Shown: positions 43,396 to 51,509, counted from the first letter of the stretch. The stretch is DNA of 64,000 nt from Streptomyces sp. CA-210063 (GCF_024612015.1 NZ_CP102512.1:9672001-9736000); one strand, 5' to 3'. Notes: a model not told the origin generated them from the letters alone. A program made the numbers and translations.

Positions 43396-43529
43396 ACAGC
43401 GATCCTTGCCGACTTCCGGGGCGTCAGGCCAACGCCGGGGCGTGAGATCACTGTCACGCGTCGCGACCGGAGCAAAGCCTTCGCGTCGGCCGTTGTTCCT
43501 GGGCTGTTCTTCGCCCCTTCTTTGCCCTG

Positions 43530-44471
43530 TCACGCCCCACCGAGTGCCCGCAACCCCGGGATGAAAGCCACCACCACCGGCACGACCGGCACCAGAGCCG
43601 CGCACGCGGTCAGCCGCAGCCGCCGCGCGGGAGTGAGCCGTTCCGGGGGAGCGAGCAGCCGGTGGACCCGCTGCGGCACATGGTCCTCGGGCGTCGGACA
43701 GGGCCCGAACACACCCCGGTCCTCGTTGAGGCCGACGAGCGCCAGGGCGATGCTGAGGCGCCCGTGGCGACGGGAGGCCGTGTCGTCGGCGGCGAGTTCG
43801 ACCAGGCGGTGCATCTCCTCACGGAACGCGGCGAACACCGGCACCCGCGGGAACCCGCCCGCCAGCGCCGCCGAACAGTGCAGCAGCCAGTGGTGGCGCG
43901 CCCGCGCGTGCCCCTGCTCATGGGCGACCACCGCGTCCACCTGCCGCCCCTTCAGCCGGCGCAACGCGGCCGTGGTGATGACCAGTCGGGGCACCGGACC
44001 GGGCATCCACCACGCGTCTGGCCGTTCGCCCTCCACCACCACGAGCCGGTCGCCGTCCGGCTCCTCGCCGGGCAGCAGGGGGGAGCGCAACAGGATTTCG
44101 GCGTGGCGCCGATGCCGCTGCCGCCGGGCCCGCACGACCTCGCGGACCAGCATCGCCCCGGTCCACAGACCGCCGCAGGCGAGGAGCACGGCGGTGGTCA
44201 CGGCCCAGGAGCCCCCGGTGCCCAGCGCGTACGCCTCCACGACCGCCGGCGGCGCGGGCGCGAACACCCGCCCGCGCACCGCCGTCCAGGCGGCGGCCGC
44301 GCTCAGGGCCATCGACAGTGCGCAGCACAGCAGTACGGCCGCCACGACACACTGCCACACCCACAGGGCGACCACCGGTTCACGGTCCGGCCAGTCGGCC
44401 CGGGCGAGCAGCCGCGGGGCGACGACGGCGATCAACGCGCCGAGCAGCAGCAACGCCCCGGGGACCATCAT
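43530..44471 (-). CDS. M56 family (BlaR1/MecR1-type) membrane metallopeptidase
   Basis: 313 residues. Several hydrophobic helices precede a cytosolic loop with the zinc motif VVAHEQGHARARHHWLLH (HExxH) and a downstream Glu in LVELAADDTASRR; a last helix pair follows. This is the protease part of BlaR1-like proteins without a penicillin sensor domain. In Streptomyces such genes often adjoin a BlaI-type repressor, but none is present here; a DUF5134 membrane protein gene lies upstream instead. It may sense wall or metal stress; that is inference. Confidence 0.85.
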   Translation of the reverse strand: MMVPGALLLLGALIAVVAPRLLARADWPDREPVVALWVWQCVVAAVLLCCALSMALSAAAAWTAVRGRVFAPAPPAVVEAYALGTGGSWAVTTAVLLACGGLWTGAMLVREVVRARRQRHRRHAEILLRSPLLPGEEPDGDRLVVVEGERPDAWWMPGPVPRLVITTAALRRLKGRQVDAVVAHEQGHARARHHWLLHCSAALAGGFPRVPVFAAFREEMHRLVELAADDTASRRHGRLSIALALVGLNEDRGVFGPCPTPEDHVPQRVHRLLAPPERLTPARRLRLTACAALVPVVPVVVAFIPGLRALGGA

Positions 44472-44551
44472 GGGGCGCAGCCTATGAGCGGGCCGGGGCG
44501 CGGCGACACGGGCCGCGCCACCGAAGTGACGCAGGCCACGATCTCGTACGT

Positions 44552-44626
44552 GCCACGGCCGTACGTGCCACAGCCGAACGGACCACGGCCGAACGGACCA
44601 CGGCCGTACGACCCGTGGCCAGTACC
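44552..44626. repeat. 15-base tandem repeat between the M56 and DUF5134 genes
   Basis: Units GCCACGGCCGTACGT, GCCACAGCCGAACGG, ACCACGGCCGAACGG, ACCACGGCCGTACGA and a degenerate CCCGTGGCCAGTACC. On the plus strand it would read as a Pro-rich pentapeptide repeat, but no gene covers it. It lies in the 189-base leader of the M56 gene. Confidence 0.85.
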
Positions 44627-44660
44627 CCCACGGTCAGTGCGGACCGGCTGTCCGCGCCGC

Positions 44661-45215
44661 TCAGACCGTCAGCAGCATGGCCAGCATCCCGATGCCCATG
44701 GAGAGCCGGCAGGCTCGTGCCAACTCGGGCCGGTCGCCCCAGCCGGTCGCCCGGGACGCCACGACCCGCGCCCCCACCGCCGCCGGTACGGGGATGAGCC
44801 GGACGCCCGCCCAGAGCACATAGCCGGTGAAGTACACCAGCAGCACCCCGGTCACCAGGGGCGGTCCCGCGCCGCCGTGGCCGCCGCCGGGCGAGGCCGC
44901 CATCGTGGCCGCCATGTAGACCATCGCCAGCGCGCCCACCAGGTGATGCAGATGATGCGGGCTCGTCCGGGCCGACCACAGGGCGCGCACGGCGGCCACG
45001 CCGAACACGAGGGTGTACGTGAGCCAGGCCCAGCGCGGTGGCGCCACGGCCGCGGCGGGCACGGCCATCACGGCCATGCCGAATCCCATCAGCGCCTCGC
45101 CGCCCGCGGCCCGGCGCTGCTCCTCGACGGCGCTGCGCATCCGCAGCAGGCAGTAGCCCCCGCTCACCGCGCACAGCGCGACCAGCAGCCAGCCGGGCGA
45201 CATCGGTCCGTGCAC
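44661..45215 (-). CDS. DUF5134 membrane protein
   Basis: 184 residues from a GTG at 45215, six bases after GGGGAGG; the neighbouring GTG at 45218 is too close to that site and an ATG at 45203 too far. There are about five hydrophobic helices, with HHLHHLVGALAMVYMAATMA in the middle carrying clustered histidines and methionines next to GGGHGG. This His/Met-rich membrane pattern is typical of DUF5134 proteins, found beside copper-related and M56 genes; a copper link is inference. It is transcribed toward the M56 gene. Confidence 0.75.
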   Translation of the reverse strand: MHGPMSPGWLLVALCAVSGGYCLLRMRSAVEEQRRAAGGEALMGFGMAVMAVPAAAVAPPRWAWLTYTLVFGVAAVRALWSARTSPHHLHHLVGALAMVYMAATMAASPGGGHGGAGPPLVTGVLLVYFTGYVLWAGVRLIPVPAAVGARVVASRATGWGDRPELARACRLSMGIGMLAMLLTV

Positions 45216-45420
45216 CACGCACCTCCCCGTTCGACGACGTCGGACAGTGCTGAGAGTGAGGTCGGACAGTCGGTCAGGGCATGCCCGGGCCCGATGGCGC
45301 GCATACGAGCGCAAGGGTGTATGCGGGGGAGCGCGCGAGGTGCACCACGGAGAGGAGTGCCACAGGAGCGCCACAGCGCCCGATGTATTTCACGAGTAAA
45401 ACACCAGCTAAGGTTAGGGC

Positions 45421-47061
45421 ATGAGCAGCGTCAGACCTCCCCGTGCCCGTCGGCTTCCGCTCTCCGGTGTCCTGCGGGTGAACCGGCCCTCCGAGATCTG
45501 GTTCAAGCCCGCGCTGAGCGTGGTCGTCGCGACCGCCCCGCCCAACCTGACGCTGCTGGCCCTCGACCGCCTCGACCTGGCGATGTACACGATGGCCGGG
45601 TCCCTGTGCGCGCTCTACGCCCACAACCGGCCGTACGCGGCCCGCGCCGGAGTCCTCGCACGGGTGGTGCTCGGCATGGTCGGCGGCCTCGCGGTCGCCC
45701 TGGTCACCGCCTCGCTCACCGCGAACGCGGCGGTGCTGGTCACCGTCGGCGCGCTGCTGGCCGCCGCGCAGAAAGCGCTCTGCGACGTGAGCCGGATCGG
45801 GCCGCCCGCCAACGTCATCTTCACCTTCGTCACCTCGGCGGCCCTCTTCGTACCGCAGGGCCTCGCCCAGGTCCCCGGCCATCTCGCGGCGTCCGCCGTG
45901 GCAGGCCTGTGGGCGTGGCTCGTCTGCATGGCCCCCGGCCTCGCACGACCGCACGGGCCGGAACGCCGCGCCACCGCACAGGCCCTGAACGCGGTGGCCG
46001 CCCACATCGAGGCGGCGCACCCCGAGCGGCCGGGGGCCCGCACGGCCGCCACGACCGCCGTGCACACCGCCTGGCAGACACTGCTCTCCGCAGGCGCCCG
46101 GACCGAGCCCCGGCGCGCCCTCGAAGCGCTCCTGGTCCGCGCCGAGGTCGCCCTCGCCGCGCCCGCCGACGCCGACCCCGGCCGACTGCGCGCCTGGGCG
46201 CGGGAACTGCGCGGCACCGGACGCCTCCCGCGGGCCGCCGCCCCGGCTGAGGCGGCCGACGAACTGCTCGACGTGGAGTGCCGACGCGCGGGCGGACGGG
46301 CCCCGTTGTGGAGCAGGCTCGGCCCGCTCACCCCCATCGCCGTACGCACCGCGGTCGGCTGCGCCCTCGCCGGGTACGCCTCCCTCGCGATCGGTGTCGG
46401 CCGCCCCTACTGGGCCCTGGTCACCGCCGCCTCGCTCTACCAGGCGAACCTCACCCTCACCTGGAACCGCGGCGTGCAGCGCGTCGTCGGCAACCTCGCC
46501 GGTCTGTCGGCCTTCGCCGCCCTGGTCCCGCTCGCCCACCTCGGCCCGGCGGCGCTCGTCCTGTGCTGCCTCGCCCTCAGCTTCGGCGCCGAGGCGCTGA
46601 TCAGCCGCAACTACTGGCTCGGCACGATCTGCGTGACACCGATGGCCCTGCTCGTCACCGAGTTCGTCCGCCTCGAGAACCCGGGTGAGCTGATCACCGA
46701 CCGGCTCCTCGACACCCTCGTCGGCGTCCTGGTCGGCTTCCTCGCGGCGGTCGCCGTCACCAACCGGCGTGCCGGAGACCGTGTCGAACACGACCTCGCC
46801 GCCGTGGAGCGCGCCCGCGAGCACACGGTCCGCATCGCCGCCGACCCGAACGCCGCGCCCGGCGCACTGGGCGCCGCCCGCCGTGCCCTCGCCGGTGCCC
46901 TCGTCGAACTGCGCGCCACCAGCGACGCCGCGGCGGGCGAATGGTGGCAACGCGCACGGCCGTCGGAGCGGGTGACGCACGCCGAGCAGGCCGGACACCG
47001 TACGCTCGCGGCGACGGTACGACGGCACGGGTTCCAGGCATCGGAGGGCGCACGGGCATGA
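45421..47061 (+). CDS. FUSC family membrane protein
   Basis: 546 residues with two membrane blocks, residues about 30-165 and 305-450, separated by a soluble helical domain and followed by a cytosolic tail. GRPYWALVTAASLYQANLTL, TWNRGVQRVVGNLAGLSAFA and LISRNYWLGTICVTPMALLV match the FUSC/aromatic-acid exporter family. The ATG at 45421 has no clear ribosome site, and a TAAGGT minus-10-like string lies six bases before it (45409-45414), so a leaderless transcript is possible. The stop overlaps the MarR start by ATGA, so exporter and regulator are translated together. Confidence 0.87.
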   Translation: MSSVRPPRARRLPLSGVLRVNRPSEIWFKPALSVVVATAPPNLTLLALDRLDLAMYTMAGSLCALYAHNRPYAARAGVLARVVLGMVGGLAVALVTASLTANAAVLVTVGALLAAAQKALCDVSRIGPPANVIFTFVTSAALFVPQGLAQVPGHLAASAVAGLWAWLVCMAPGLARPHGPERRATAQALNAVAAHIEAAHPERPGARTAATTAVHTAWQTLLSAGARTEPRRALEALLVRAEVALAAPADADPGRLRAWARELRGTGRLPRAAAPAEAADELLDVECRRAGGRAPLWSRLGPLTPIAVRTAVGCALAGYASLAIGVGRPYWALVTAASLYQANLTLTWNRGVQRVVGNLAGLSAFAALVPLAHLGPAALVLCCLALSFGAEALISRNYWLGTICVTPMALLVTEFVRLENPGELITDRLLDTLVGVLVGFLAAVAVTNRRAGDRVEHDLAAVERAREHTVRIAADPNAAPGALGAARRALAGALVELRATSDAAAGEWWQRARPSERVTHAEQAGHRTLAATVRRHGFQASEGARA

Positions 47062-47606
47062 CGGCAGGCAACGGGCGGACGGCGACGGGGAGCGGCGCGA
47101 CTCTCGGGGACACGGTCGCCAAGGTGGTGCGCCAGTGGCAGACGGTGCACCCCGGTCTCGACACCGCACCGATGGAGATCATCGGCCGCGTCAACCGCTG
47201 CGCCGCGCTCCTCCAACAGGCCGAGGACGCCCCGCTGCGCCGCGCCGGGCTCACCCGCCCCGAGTTCGACGTCCTCGGCACCCTGCGCCGCACGGGCCAC
47301 GAGCTGACCCCCAGTGAGATCGCCCGGGAGACCTTCGCCTCCGGCGCCGCCGTGACCAAACGCCTCAAGCTGCTCACCGAGCGCGAACTGGTCGAGCGAC
47401 GCGGCGACGCCCGCGACCGCCGCGTCGCCCACGTCCGCCTGACCGACGCCGGCCGCGACCTCGTGGACAGCGTCCTGCCGGAGCAACTGGCCTACGAGAC
47501 GGCCGTCCTGTCCGGTGTCGACTCCGACGACCGCCGCGAACTCGCGGTACTCCTGGGGGAGCTGCTGATCCAGCTGGAGGGCCGACTGGGCCTGCCGCGC
47601 GCCTAG
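47058..47606 (+). CDS. MarR family transcriptional regulator
   Basis: 182 residues, ATG overlapping the FUSC stop. The winged helix is clear: LTRPEFDVLGTLRRTGHELT, PSEIARETFASGAAVTKRLK and LLTERELVERRGDARDRRVA with the DxR wing and HVRLTDAGRDLV. MarR proteins often repress the efflux gene they are cotranscribed with and respond to aromatic acids, which fits the upstream FUSC exporter. Its TAG stop at 47604-47606 forms the edge of a family A mini element. Confidence 0.9.
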   Translation: MTAGNGRTATGSGATLGDTVAKVVRQWQTVHPGLDTAPMEIIGRVNRCAALLQQAEDAPLRRAGLTRPEFDVLGTLRRTGHELTPSEIARETFASGAAVTKRLKLLTERELVERRGDARDRRVAHVRLTDAGRDLVDSVLPEQLAYETAVLSGVDSDDRRELAVLLGELLIQLEGRLGLPRA

Positions 47607-47652
47607 GGCCCTTCTGATGGATCTCCGCGCCGTCGATCCATCAGAAGGGCCC
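47606..47652. mobile_element. TA-flanked mini foldback element, family A
   Basis: 47 bases: GGGCCCTTCTGATGGATC and its exact complement as 18-base terminal repeats around a short centre that still matches the left arm of the 163-base copy at 41820. TA flanks it at 47604-47605 and 47653-47654. The left TA is in the TAG stop of the MarR gene and the right TA is shared with the family B element that follows directly. It looks like an internal deletion of the full copy. Confidence 0.75.
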
Positions 47653-47654
47653 TA

Positions 47655-47709
47655 GGGGGTGTTTTGAAAGCCCCGCACAGCACCCGCGCTGGACTTTCAA
47701 AACACCCCC
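47655..47709. mobile_element. TA-flanked foldback element, family B
   Basis: 55 bases with perfect 16-base terminal inverted repeats, GGGGGTGTTTTGAAAG and CTTTCAAAACACCCCC. TA at 47653-47654 is shared with the preceding family A element and TA at 47710-47711 is in the TAG stop of the aldo/keto reductase gene. Its left 30 bases match the element at 34981-35013. The double hairpin could act as a terminator between the convergent MarR and reductase genes. Confidence 0.75.
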
Positions 47710-48731
47710 TAGCGGGCCCTGGCGCGCGGGTTGCGGATGTCGGCCCAGCGGGCGCCGTACACGTTCTCCCGGATCACGGGCTCGCGCAGGAAGTCGTGCG
47801 GGAAGCCCAGGGAGGGTGCGCTCACCTCGTCCAGGCGGGCGATCGCGTCCGCGTCGAGGCGTACGTCGACGCATCCCAGGTTGTCCGCGAGCTGGCGCTC
47901 GCTGGTGGCGCCGACGATCGGCACGATGGCGCCGGGGCGGCCGAGCAGCCAGGTCAGGGCCACCTGCGCCGGGCTCCAGCCACCCTGCTCGGCGATCTCC
48001 AGCACGGCGTCGACCACGGCGTCCTCCCGGGGGTCCGCAGCGGCCCCGTCGTCGCCGAGCCGCCCCGTCTCGCCGCGCCGGTACTTGCCGGTCAGTTTCC
48101 CGGCCGCCAGCGGCGCCCACGCGAACACCGCCATGTCGAACCCCCGTGCCTGCGGCAGCAGTTCACGCTCCGGGGTGCGCTCCAGCAGGTTGTAGCGCAG
48201 CTGCGAGCCCGCGAACGCGGTCCAGCCCCGCAGCTCGGCCAGGGTGTTGGCCTGCGCGATCTCCCACGCGGGCCAGTCGGACACGCCGACGTAGAGCACC
48301 TTCCCGGACCGTACGAGGTCGTCGAGGGCCCGCATCACCTCGTCGACCGGCGTGAAGTCGTCCCGCGCGTGCACCCACAGGACGTCGAGCCGGTCGGTGC
48401 GCAGCCGTTCCAGGCTCGCCTCCACCGACCGCACAAGGCTCTTTCGGTGGTTGCCCGCAGAGTTCACGTCGTCCGCGCTGGTCGCGCAGGTGTACTTGCT
48501 GGCCAGCACGAACCGGTCGCGGCGGCCTTCGAGGAGCTTGCCGACGATGGTCTCCGAGGTGCCCTCGGAGTAGTTGTTCGCCGTGTCGACGAAGTTGCCG
48601 CCGGCGTCCGCGTAGGCGTCGAGGAGTGGCCGGCTCGCGTCGAGGTCCACGGCTCCCCAGCCGAACGTCATGGTCCCGAAGGCCAGTTCACTCACGCGCA
48701 GGCCGGTCCTGCCGAACAGTGTGTAACGCAC
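47709..48731 (-). CDS. Aldo/keto reductase
   Basis: 340 residues, TIM barrel. The catalytic tetrad is present: Asp in NFVDTANNY, Tyr in NNYSEGTSE, Lys in FVLASKYT and His in VLWVHARDD. NADPH-binding segments GVSDWPAWEIAQ, AGSQLRYNLLE and IVPIVGATSERQLADNL follow. This is the AKR11/12-like group of general carbonyl reductases; substrate unknown. It stands alone; a MerR-like dyad lies upstream of its start. The stop coincides with a family B element. Confidence 0.92.
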   Translation of the reverse strand: MRYTLFGRTGLRVSELAFGTMTFGWGAVDLDASRPLLDAYADAGGNFVDTANNYSEGTSETIVGKLLEGRRDRFVLASKYTCATSADDVNSAGNHRKSLVRSVEASLERLRTDRLDVLWVHARDDFTPVDEVMRALDDLVRSGKVLYVGVSDWPAWEIAQANTLAELRGWTAFAGSQLRYNLLERTPERELLPQARGFDMAVFAWAPLAAGKLTGKYRRGETGRLGDDGAAADPREDAVVDAVLEIAEQGGWSPAQVALTWLLGRPGAIVPIVGATSERQLADNLGCVDVRLDADAIARLDEVSAPSLGFPHDFLREPVIRENVYGARWADIRNPRARAR

Positions 48732-48773
48732 GATGTATCTCCTCCGAGCGGTTCGTGGGTACGACGCTAGGAG

Positions 48774-48789
48774 TTGGAGAGCACTTCAA
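48774..48789. promoter_or_regulatory. MerR-like dyad upstream of the aldo/keto reductase
   Basis: TTGGAGAGCACTTCAA has near-symmetric arms TTGGAG and CTTCAA, 42 bases upstream of the reductase start, where MerR-family activators bind between minus-35 and minus-10. No merR gene is adjacent. Confidence 0.45.
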
Positions 48790-48811
48790 TACAAGCGCGG
48801 GCCGGTGGGTG

Positions 48812-49576
48812 TCAGCCTTCCTCGCCCGCCAAGTACACGCCGAACATGGCCCCTTGGAGGTCCCGCAGCACCGCGATGCGCGGCCCCTCCGGTACCGAGG
48901 TGGGCTCCATGAGGATGGTGCCGCCCGCCTCGGTGGCGATCCGGGCCGTGTCGTCGACGTCCTCGACGGCGAAGTAGGGCAGCCAGTGCGAGGGCACCTC
49001 GTGCGGGAACTTCTCGTCCATGGTGATCATGCCGCCGAAGTCGGCGCCCTCGATGCCCCACTGCGTGTAGTGCTCGGAGGCGTTGACGCTCCAGCCGAAC
49101 ACCGCCGTGTAGAAGGTCTTGGCCTGCTCCGGCGCGCGGGTCAGCAGCTCCACCCAGCCGAGCGCGCCGGGCGCGTTGAACAGCCCGGCGCCGGGGAAGG
49201 TCCGCGCCTGCCACAGCTGGAAGGCCGCGCCGCCCGGGTCGAGGGCCACCGCGAACCGCCCGATGTCGAAGACGTCCATGGGCTCCAGCACGATGCTCCC
49301 GCCGGCCGCCCGTACCGCTTCGGCCGCCGCGTCCGCGTCGCGCACCGCGAACGACACGTTCCACGCCACCGGCTGTGACTCCTGGTACAGCGGGCTGAGG
49401 GCGGCGACGGCCGCGTCACCGAGGTGCGCGACGCTGTAGCCGCCTGCCTCCTGGCGCGGATCGGTCTCCGGACGCCAGCCGAACAGCTCGGTGTAGAACC
49501 GCTTCGCCGCCTCCAGGTCGCTGGTCCCCAGCTCGGCCCAGCAGGGCCCGCCGGTCACCGGCTCGTCGAGCTTCAT
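48812..49576 (-). CDS. VOC family protein with two glyoxalase-like domains
   Basis: 254 residues. Two vicinal-oxygen-chelate modules: residues about 10-125 (CWAELGTSDLEAAKRFYTEL, FGWRPETDP) and 135-250 (GWVELLTRAPEQAKTFYTAV, FGWSV). Each has the paired beta-alpha-beta-beta-beta motif, with candidate metal ligands in WAELGTSD and WVELLTRA. Family members are often annotated as hydroxylase or bleomycin-resistance-like; the substrate is not known. The 5' leader holds a three-unit 21-base tandem repeat. Confidence 0.87.
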   Translation of the reverse strand: MKLDEPVTGGPCWAELGTSDLEAAKRFYTELFGWRPETDPRQEAGGYSVAHLGDAAVAALSPLYQESQPVAWNVSFAVRDADAAAEAVRAAGGSIVLEPMDVFDIGRFAVALDPGGAAFQLWQARTFPGAGLFNAPGALGWVELLTRAPEQAKTFYTAVFGWSVNASEHYTQWGIEGADFGGMITMDEKFPHEVPSHWLPYFAVEDVDDTARIATEAGGTILMEPTSVPEGPRIAVLRDLQGAMFGVYLAGEEG

Positions 49577-49595
49577 GGCGTTCCTTCCGGAAGGA

Positions 49596-49669
49596 GATCA
49601 GGAGGGATCGGGAGGAGATCAGGAGGGATCGGGAGGAGATCAGGAGGGATCGGGAGGGGATCGGGAGAG
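49596..49669. repeat. 21-base tandem repeat in the leader of the VOC gene
   Basis: GATCAGGAGGGATCGGGAGG plus A occurs three times (49596-49616, 49617-49637, 49638-49658, the last with G for A) and begins a fourth. It starts 19 bases upstream of the VOC start codon, so the transcript leader or promoter probably contains it. Confidence 0.9.
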
Positions 49670-49739
49670 TTCGGAAACGAGAGTCCTCTTCCAGCACGCT
49701 ATGCCCGCGACCCCGCCCCGGCCACCGGGATGCGGCGCC

Positions 49740-50132
49740 TCAGATCCCCGGCCGGTACCGCAGCGGATGGTCCGCCGGGATCTCCACCAGCACGATCTCC
49801 GTGCCGTCCGGGTCGGCGATCCACATCTCGATCAGCCCCCACGGCTCCTTCACCGGCGCCCGTCGCACCTCCACCCCGGCCGCCACCAGCTCGTCGTGCG
49901 CCACCGACACGTCCGCGACCTGCAACCACAGCTTCAGCGCGGGCGACGGCGGGGTCTCCGAGCGGCCCGCGACCTCCAGGAAACCGCCGCCGAGGAAGTA
50001 CACGACGCCCCGGCGATCGCCCGTCCCGAACTCGCGGTAGACGGGAAGTCCCAGCTTCTCGCCGTAGAAGACGCGCGACCGCTCGGGGTCGGTGGGGCGC
50101 AGGAGGGTGCGGCTGCTGAGTACGTGGATCAT
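49740..50132 (-). CDS. VOC family protein (glyoxalase-like, single domain)
   Basis: 130 residues in one glyoxalase/bleomycin-resistance domain: LLRPTDPERSRVFYGEKLGL, GVVYFLGGGFLEVAGRSE, LKLWLQVADVSVAHDELVAA and EPWGLIEMWIADPDGTEIVL, in which Glu of EIVLVEI is a likely metal ligand. Function not defined. Same strand as the larger VOC gene but 163 bases away, with the tandem repeat between. Confidence 0.87.
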   Translation of the reverse strand: MIHVLSSRTLLRPTDPERSRVFYGEKLGLPVYREFGTGDRRGVVYFLGGGFLEVAGRSETPPSPALKLWLQVADVSVAHDELVAAGVEVRRAPVKEPWGLIEMWIADPDGTEIVLVEIPADHPLRYRPGI

Positions 50133-50152
50133 GTGGTCGAGCGTAGGTGCTC

Positions 50153-50225
50153 GGCTGGGGGCGCCGTGTTTTCGGCTGCGGGTGTGTGGGGCTTCTCGCG
50201 CGGTTCACCGCGCCCCTCGCGGGGC
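50153..50225. repeat. Streptomyces dispersed intergenic repeat, copy 4
   Basis: GGCTGCGGGTGTGTGGGGCT, CTCGCGCGG and CCGCGCCCCTCGCGGGGC carry the same core as the copies at 5519, 9796 and 36470. It lies between the divergent VOC and GNAT genes. Confidence 0.7.
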
Positions 50226-50284
50226 GTGGTTGCCCTTACCCTCTTGCGTGTTCGAGCCGCGTAGACATCCGTCAGGAGCAGCCC

Positions 50285-50824
50285 ATGGAGACCGCCGCCA
50301 CCGGCCTGACCTTCCGTGACGCCACCGACGGCGACGTGGATGCCCTCGTCGCGCTGATCGAGTCGGCGTACCGAGGGGACGCCAGCCGGGCCGGCTGGAC
50401 CACGGAGGCGGACATCCTCGAGGGGCAGCGCACCGACCCCGAGGGCGTCCTGGAGGTCATCAAGTCGCCCGACAGCCGACTGCTCACGGTCGAGCGCGAC
50501 GGCACGGTCGTCGCCTGCTGTCAGCTCGAACACCGTGGCGAGCACGCCTACTTCGGGATGTTCGCGGTGAGTCCGGCCCTCCAGGGCGGCGGCCTCGGCA
50601 AGGTGATCATCGCCGAGGCCGAGCGGATCGTGCGCGAGACCTGGGGCGCCAAGGAGATGCACATGACCGTGATCTCCGTACGGAACGACCTCATCGCCTG
50701 GTACGAGCGGCGCGGCTACCGCCGTACGGGCCGGATGACCCCGTTCCCGTACGGCGACGAGCGCTTCGGTATTCCGCAGCGGGACGACCTGCGGTTCGAG
50801 CTGCTGGTCAAGGAGCTCGGCTGA
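50285..50824 (+). CDS. GNAT family N-acetyltransferase
   Basis: 179 residues from the ATG at 50285, six bases after CAGGAGC. The acetyl-CoA-binding motif is AYFGMFAVSPALQGGGLGKV (Q/RxxGxG/A form), followed by IAWYERRGYRRTGRMTPFPY typical of GNATs. It acetylates an amine, substrate unknown. It is convergent with the phosphodiesterase gene with a single base between the stops. Confidence 0.9.
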   Translation: METAATGLTFRDATDGDVDALVALIESAYRGDASRAGWTTEADILEGQRTDPEGVLEVIKSPDSRLLTVERDGTVVACCQLEHRGEHAYFGMFAVSPALQGGGLGKVIIAEAERIVRETWGAKEMHMTVISVRNDLIAWYERRGYRRTGRMTPFPYGDERFGIPQRDDLRFELLVKELG

Positions 50825-50825
50825 G

Positions 50826-51509
50826 TCACGCCGTGAAGCGGCCCGTGCGTTTGATGTCCGGGTAGTCGGTCGTCGCGCCGTCCAGCTGCAGCGCGCGGAC
50901 CAGCCGCAGATGGTCCTGGGTGTTCACCACCCAGCCGATGATCCTCAGGTTCGCCTTGCGGGCCTTCTCCACGACCTCCAGCGTCAGCCGCCGGATGTTC
51001 AGGACGAGAGTGGTGGCGCCCACCGCCACCGCCCGGTCCACGACGTCGGTGCCGTAGCGGCTGGCGACCAGCGCGGTGCGGACGCCGGGTACGAGCCGGG
51101 CGATCTCGGCGACCGCCTCGTCGTGGAAGGACAGCACCTCGACCCGTCCCACCAGGTCGCGCCGGTGCAGGATCTCGGCGAGGGCGCGGGCCGCCGCCGT
51201 GTCCTTGATCTCGGCCTGGAGCGGTGCCCGTACCGCGTCCAGGACCTCCTCGAAGGTCGGGACGCGCTCTCCGCGGCCCGCGTCCAGGGCGCGCAGCTCG
51301 GCGAGGGTCTTGTCGGCGATCGGGCCGGTGCCGTCCGTCGTCCGGTCCACGTCCGCGTCGTGCATGACGACGAGGGCGCCGTCCTTGCTCAGATGCAGAT
51401 CGAGTTCGATGACGTCGAGGCCCGCGCGATCGGCGGCGATGAAGGAACGGAGCGTGTTCTCGGGCTCGACGCCCATGACTCCGCGGTGACCGATGGTGAG
51501 GAAGTTCAA
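50826..51509 (-). CDS. Glycerophosphodiester phosphodiesterase
   Basis: 227 residues from a TTG at 51509, because the family begins with xNFLTIGHRG and no ATG or GTG lies near; upstream in-frame starts would add an Arg/Pro-rich stretch. GDPD motifs: GHRGVMGVEPENTLRSFIAA (His and Glu), DVIELDLHLSKDGALVVMHD (Glu/Asp metal ligands, second His) and LQAEIKDT. It has no signal peptide, so it probably hydrolyses glycerophosphodiesters in the cytosol. The 411 bases upstream carry no gene. Confidence 0.9.
   Translation of the reverse strand: MNFLTIGHRGVMGVEPENTLRSFIAADRAGLDVIELDLHLSKDGALVVMHDADVDRTTDGTGPIADKTLAELRALDAGRGERVPTFEEVLDAVRAPLQAEIKDTAAARALAEILHRRDLVGRVEVLSFHDEAVAEIARLVPGVRTALVASRYGTDVVDRAVAVGATTLVLNIRRLTLEVVEKARKANLRIIGWVVNTQDHLRLVRALQLDGATTDYPDIKRTGRFTA

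Noticed and set aside
45405..45420. Iron box half-site TAAGGTTAGG before the second FUSC gene
   Set aside because: No second half; better read as part of a minus-10 region for a leaderless transcript.
43662..46250. 862-codon plus-strand frame over the M56, DUF5134 and FUSC genes
   Set aside because: His/Arg/Pro-rich artefact crossing three real genes on both strands.
49596..49669. CRISPR-like array
   Set aside because: Units are contiguous 21-mers without spacers; simple tandem repeat.
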